NCBI GenBank assembly: GCA_002449575.1
Contig: DJXC01000024.1
Coordinates: forward strand, 1 to 6,449
DNA: 6,449 nucleotides
Direction of reading: 5' to 3'
DNA from: Ruminococcus sp. UBA7014
GTDB taxonomy: Bacteria > Bacillota > Clostridia > Oscillospirales > Ruminococcaceae
The position numbers and the translations under genes are program-made. Positions within the stretch are counted from its first letter, which is position 1. Each line of letters opens with the position of its first letter. Below, piece by piece: positions 5,324 to 6,449 of this stretch. Below the pieces are notes generated by a model. It did no database searches and was not told where the DNA came from. It saw only the letters and a list, made by a program, of their open reading frames with translations.

Positions 5324-6253
5324 ATGATTTATCAGAATATTTTAGAAGCCGTGGGAAATACCCCCCTCATCCGTCTGAATCATATGCCTGACAAAGACAG
5401 TGCGGAAATTCTTGTCAAGATGGAAGCCCTTAATGCTGGTGGCTCTATCAAAACCAGAACCGCTCTCAATATGATTGAACAAGCTGAACAGCAAGGGCTT
5501 ATCAATAAGGATTCTATTATTGTCGAGCCGACAAGCGGTAATCAGGGAATTGGTCTGGCTCTGGTGGGTGCAGTCAAGGGATACCGGACAATTATTATCA
5601 TGCCTGATTCCGTCAGCGAAGAACGCCGGAAACTTGTCAGACATTACGGCGCAGAAGTCCGCTTAATCCATGATGCCGGAGATATCGGAAAATGTATTGA
5701 CGAATGTGTGCAGACTGCTGTCAAAATGAAAGCAAAAAATCCGAATGTTTTTGTTCCGCAGCAGTTTGAAAATCCGGATAATACGCTTGCACATAAAAAT
5801 CATACAGCCCTTGAAATCATGATGCAGGCAGCAAAGCCCGTTGATGGCTTTTGCAGCGGCATTGGCACAGGTGGCACAATTACCGGAATCGGTGAAGTAC
5901 TGAAAGCACAGTATCCGAATATTGAAATCTGGGCAGTCGAACCGGAAAATGCTGCTATCTTAGCCGGCGGAACTATCGGCACACATATTCAGATGGGTAT
6001 CGGAGACGGTATTATTCCGGAAATTCTGAATCAGAATATCTATGATGATATTTATGTCGTCACAGATGCCGAAGCTCTGGAAACGGCAAAACGCCTTGCC
6101 CGTGAAGAAGGCTTAATGTGCGGCATTTCCAGCGGTACAAACGTTGCAGCCGCTTTGAAACTGGCTAAGAAACTCGGCAAAGGAAAGACAGTTGTCACAA
6201 TTCTGCCCGACACTGCGGAACGCTATTTTTCAACACCGCTGTTTGAAGAGTAA
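5324..6253 (+). CDS. cysK: Cysteine synthase (O-acetylserine sulfhydrylase family, PLP enzyme)
   Basis: This 309-residue cytoplasmic PLP enzyme is predicted to make cysteine from O-acetylserine and sulfide. The N-terminal signature VGNTPLIRLN is at 10-19. Lys43 in GGSIKTR is the Schiff-base lysine. EPTSGNQGIGLA (68-79) is the substrate-carboxylate loop, SGIGTGGTITG (178-188) holds the PLP phosphate, and CGISSGTN (266-273) with Ser269 contacts the pyridine nitrogen. PDTAERYFST (295-304) is the family ending. Length matches CysK (about 310). One position is notable: the loop reads SGNQG where E. coli CysK has SGNTG, so Gln74 replaces the threonine. An alternative acceptor such as O-phosphoserine is possible. 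AAAGGAG (5309-5315) sits 8 nt before the ATG. The gene is monocistronic and ends at a strong terminator. No serine acetyltransferase gene adjoins it. Confidence 0.93.
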   Translation: MIYQNILEAVGNTPLIRLNHMPDKDSAEILVKMEALNAGGSIKTRTALNMIEQAEQQGLINKDSIIVEPTSGNQGIGLALVGAVKGYRTIIIMPDSVSEERRKLVRHYGAEVRLIHDAGDIGKCIDECVQTAVKMKAKNPNVFVPQQFENPDNTLAHKNHTALEIMMQAAKPVDGFCSGIGTGGTITGIGEVLKAQYPNIEIWAVEPENAAILAGGTIGTHIQMGIGDGIIPEILNQNIYDDIYVVTDAEALETAKRLAREEGLMCGISSGTNVAAALKLAKKLGKGKTVVTILPDTAERYFSTPLFEE

Positions 6254-6262
6254 GTAATACTA

Positions 6263-6297
6263 AAAAATCAGAAAGCAGATGCTGCTTTCTGATTTTT
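6263..6297. terminator. Bidirectional terminator after cysK
   Basis: A perfect 16-bp stem (AAAAATCAGAAAGCAG and its complement) closes a 3-nt loop, ATG. The A-run on one side and T-run on the other make it a U-tailed intrinsic terminator on both strands. It begins 9 nt after the cysK stop and lies 7 nt from the stop of the convergent minus-strand gene, so it should serve both. Confidence 0.92.
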
Positions 6298-6304
6298 CTG
6301 CTAT

Positions 6305-6449
6305 TTATGACTTTGTGACTTCGTAGTCCTCACCGCTGACAGCGTGCTGTAATGCTTCAATCAAGCCGGGAGTCCGCCACTGGAAAGCTAACCGGTCATA
6401 TTCTTCTCCATTATCCCAGAAAAAACAAGGAATTCCGGCTTCAAAACAG
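6305..6449 (-). CDS. C-terminal fragment, possibly a GH5-like glycoside hydrolase
   Basis: Only the last 47 codons and a TAA stop (6307-6305) lie in the window; the 5' part is beyond the right edge. The stretch AGIPCFFWDNGEEYDRL resembles the end of family-5 cellulases and mannanases, where GIPCxWWDNG leads to the last strand of the barrel, with a tryptophan near the active site. It is followed by WRTPGLIEALQHAV, which could be the closing helix. The fragment is too short to be sure. No dockerin or binding module follows, so if it is a GH5 enzyme its catalytic domain is C-terminal. An unrelated protein remains possible. Confidence 0.5.
   Translation of the reverse strand, partial: CFEAGIPCFFWDNGEEYDRLAFQWRTPGLIEALQHAVSGEDYEVTKS

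Overview
The window is low-GC, densely packed bacterial DNA. Gene content and protein style fit a gut Clostridia/Oscillospiraceae-type Firmicute (Ruminococcus-like). The supporting signs are a clostridial short-chain flavodoxin, a secreted Tp47-like/Shr-HID-like protein, strong AGGAG-type ribosome sites and perfect sigma-A promoters. The genus is an inference from protein style. I see no RNA genes, insertion sequences, CRISPR arrays or phage genes. Both ends cut through minus-strand genes.

Layout from left to right. Positions 1-1195 (minus) hold the N-terminal 398 residues of a secreted Tp47-domain protein with its own promoter. Positions 1435-2250 (minus) encode an orphan amino-acid-type solute-binding lipoprotein. 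Its two halves lie in swapped order (ligand-binding lobe 2 first, lobe 1 second), as in a circular permutation; this is the most unusual item here. A divergent promoter region at about 2286-2394 serves this gene and a flavodoxin (2457-2867, plus). The flavodoxin leader carries two palindromes. A two-way terminator at 2897-2932 separates the flavodoxin from a convergent minus-strand operon that reads tgt (queuosine tRNA modification), then mntP (manganese efflux), then a GNAT acetyltransferase. tgt and a cysteine-synthase gene (5324-6253, plus) are divergent and share a compact promoter region. A second two-way terminator (6263-6297) separates cysK from the C-terminal 47 codons of a minus-strand gene, possibly a GH5-like glycoside hydrolase.

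Functionally the window is mostly housekeeping: tRNA modification, metal homeostasis, electron transfer and cysteine synthesis, next to cell-surface proteins. No single pathway ties the genes together. Four of the five promoters have an extended -10 (TGnTATAnT), so much of the local transcription looks like standard strong sigma-A initiation. The most likely regulated unit is the flavodoxin, whose early transcribed region contains perfect or near-perfect dyads.
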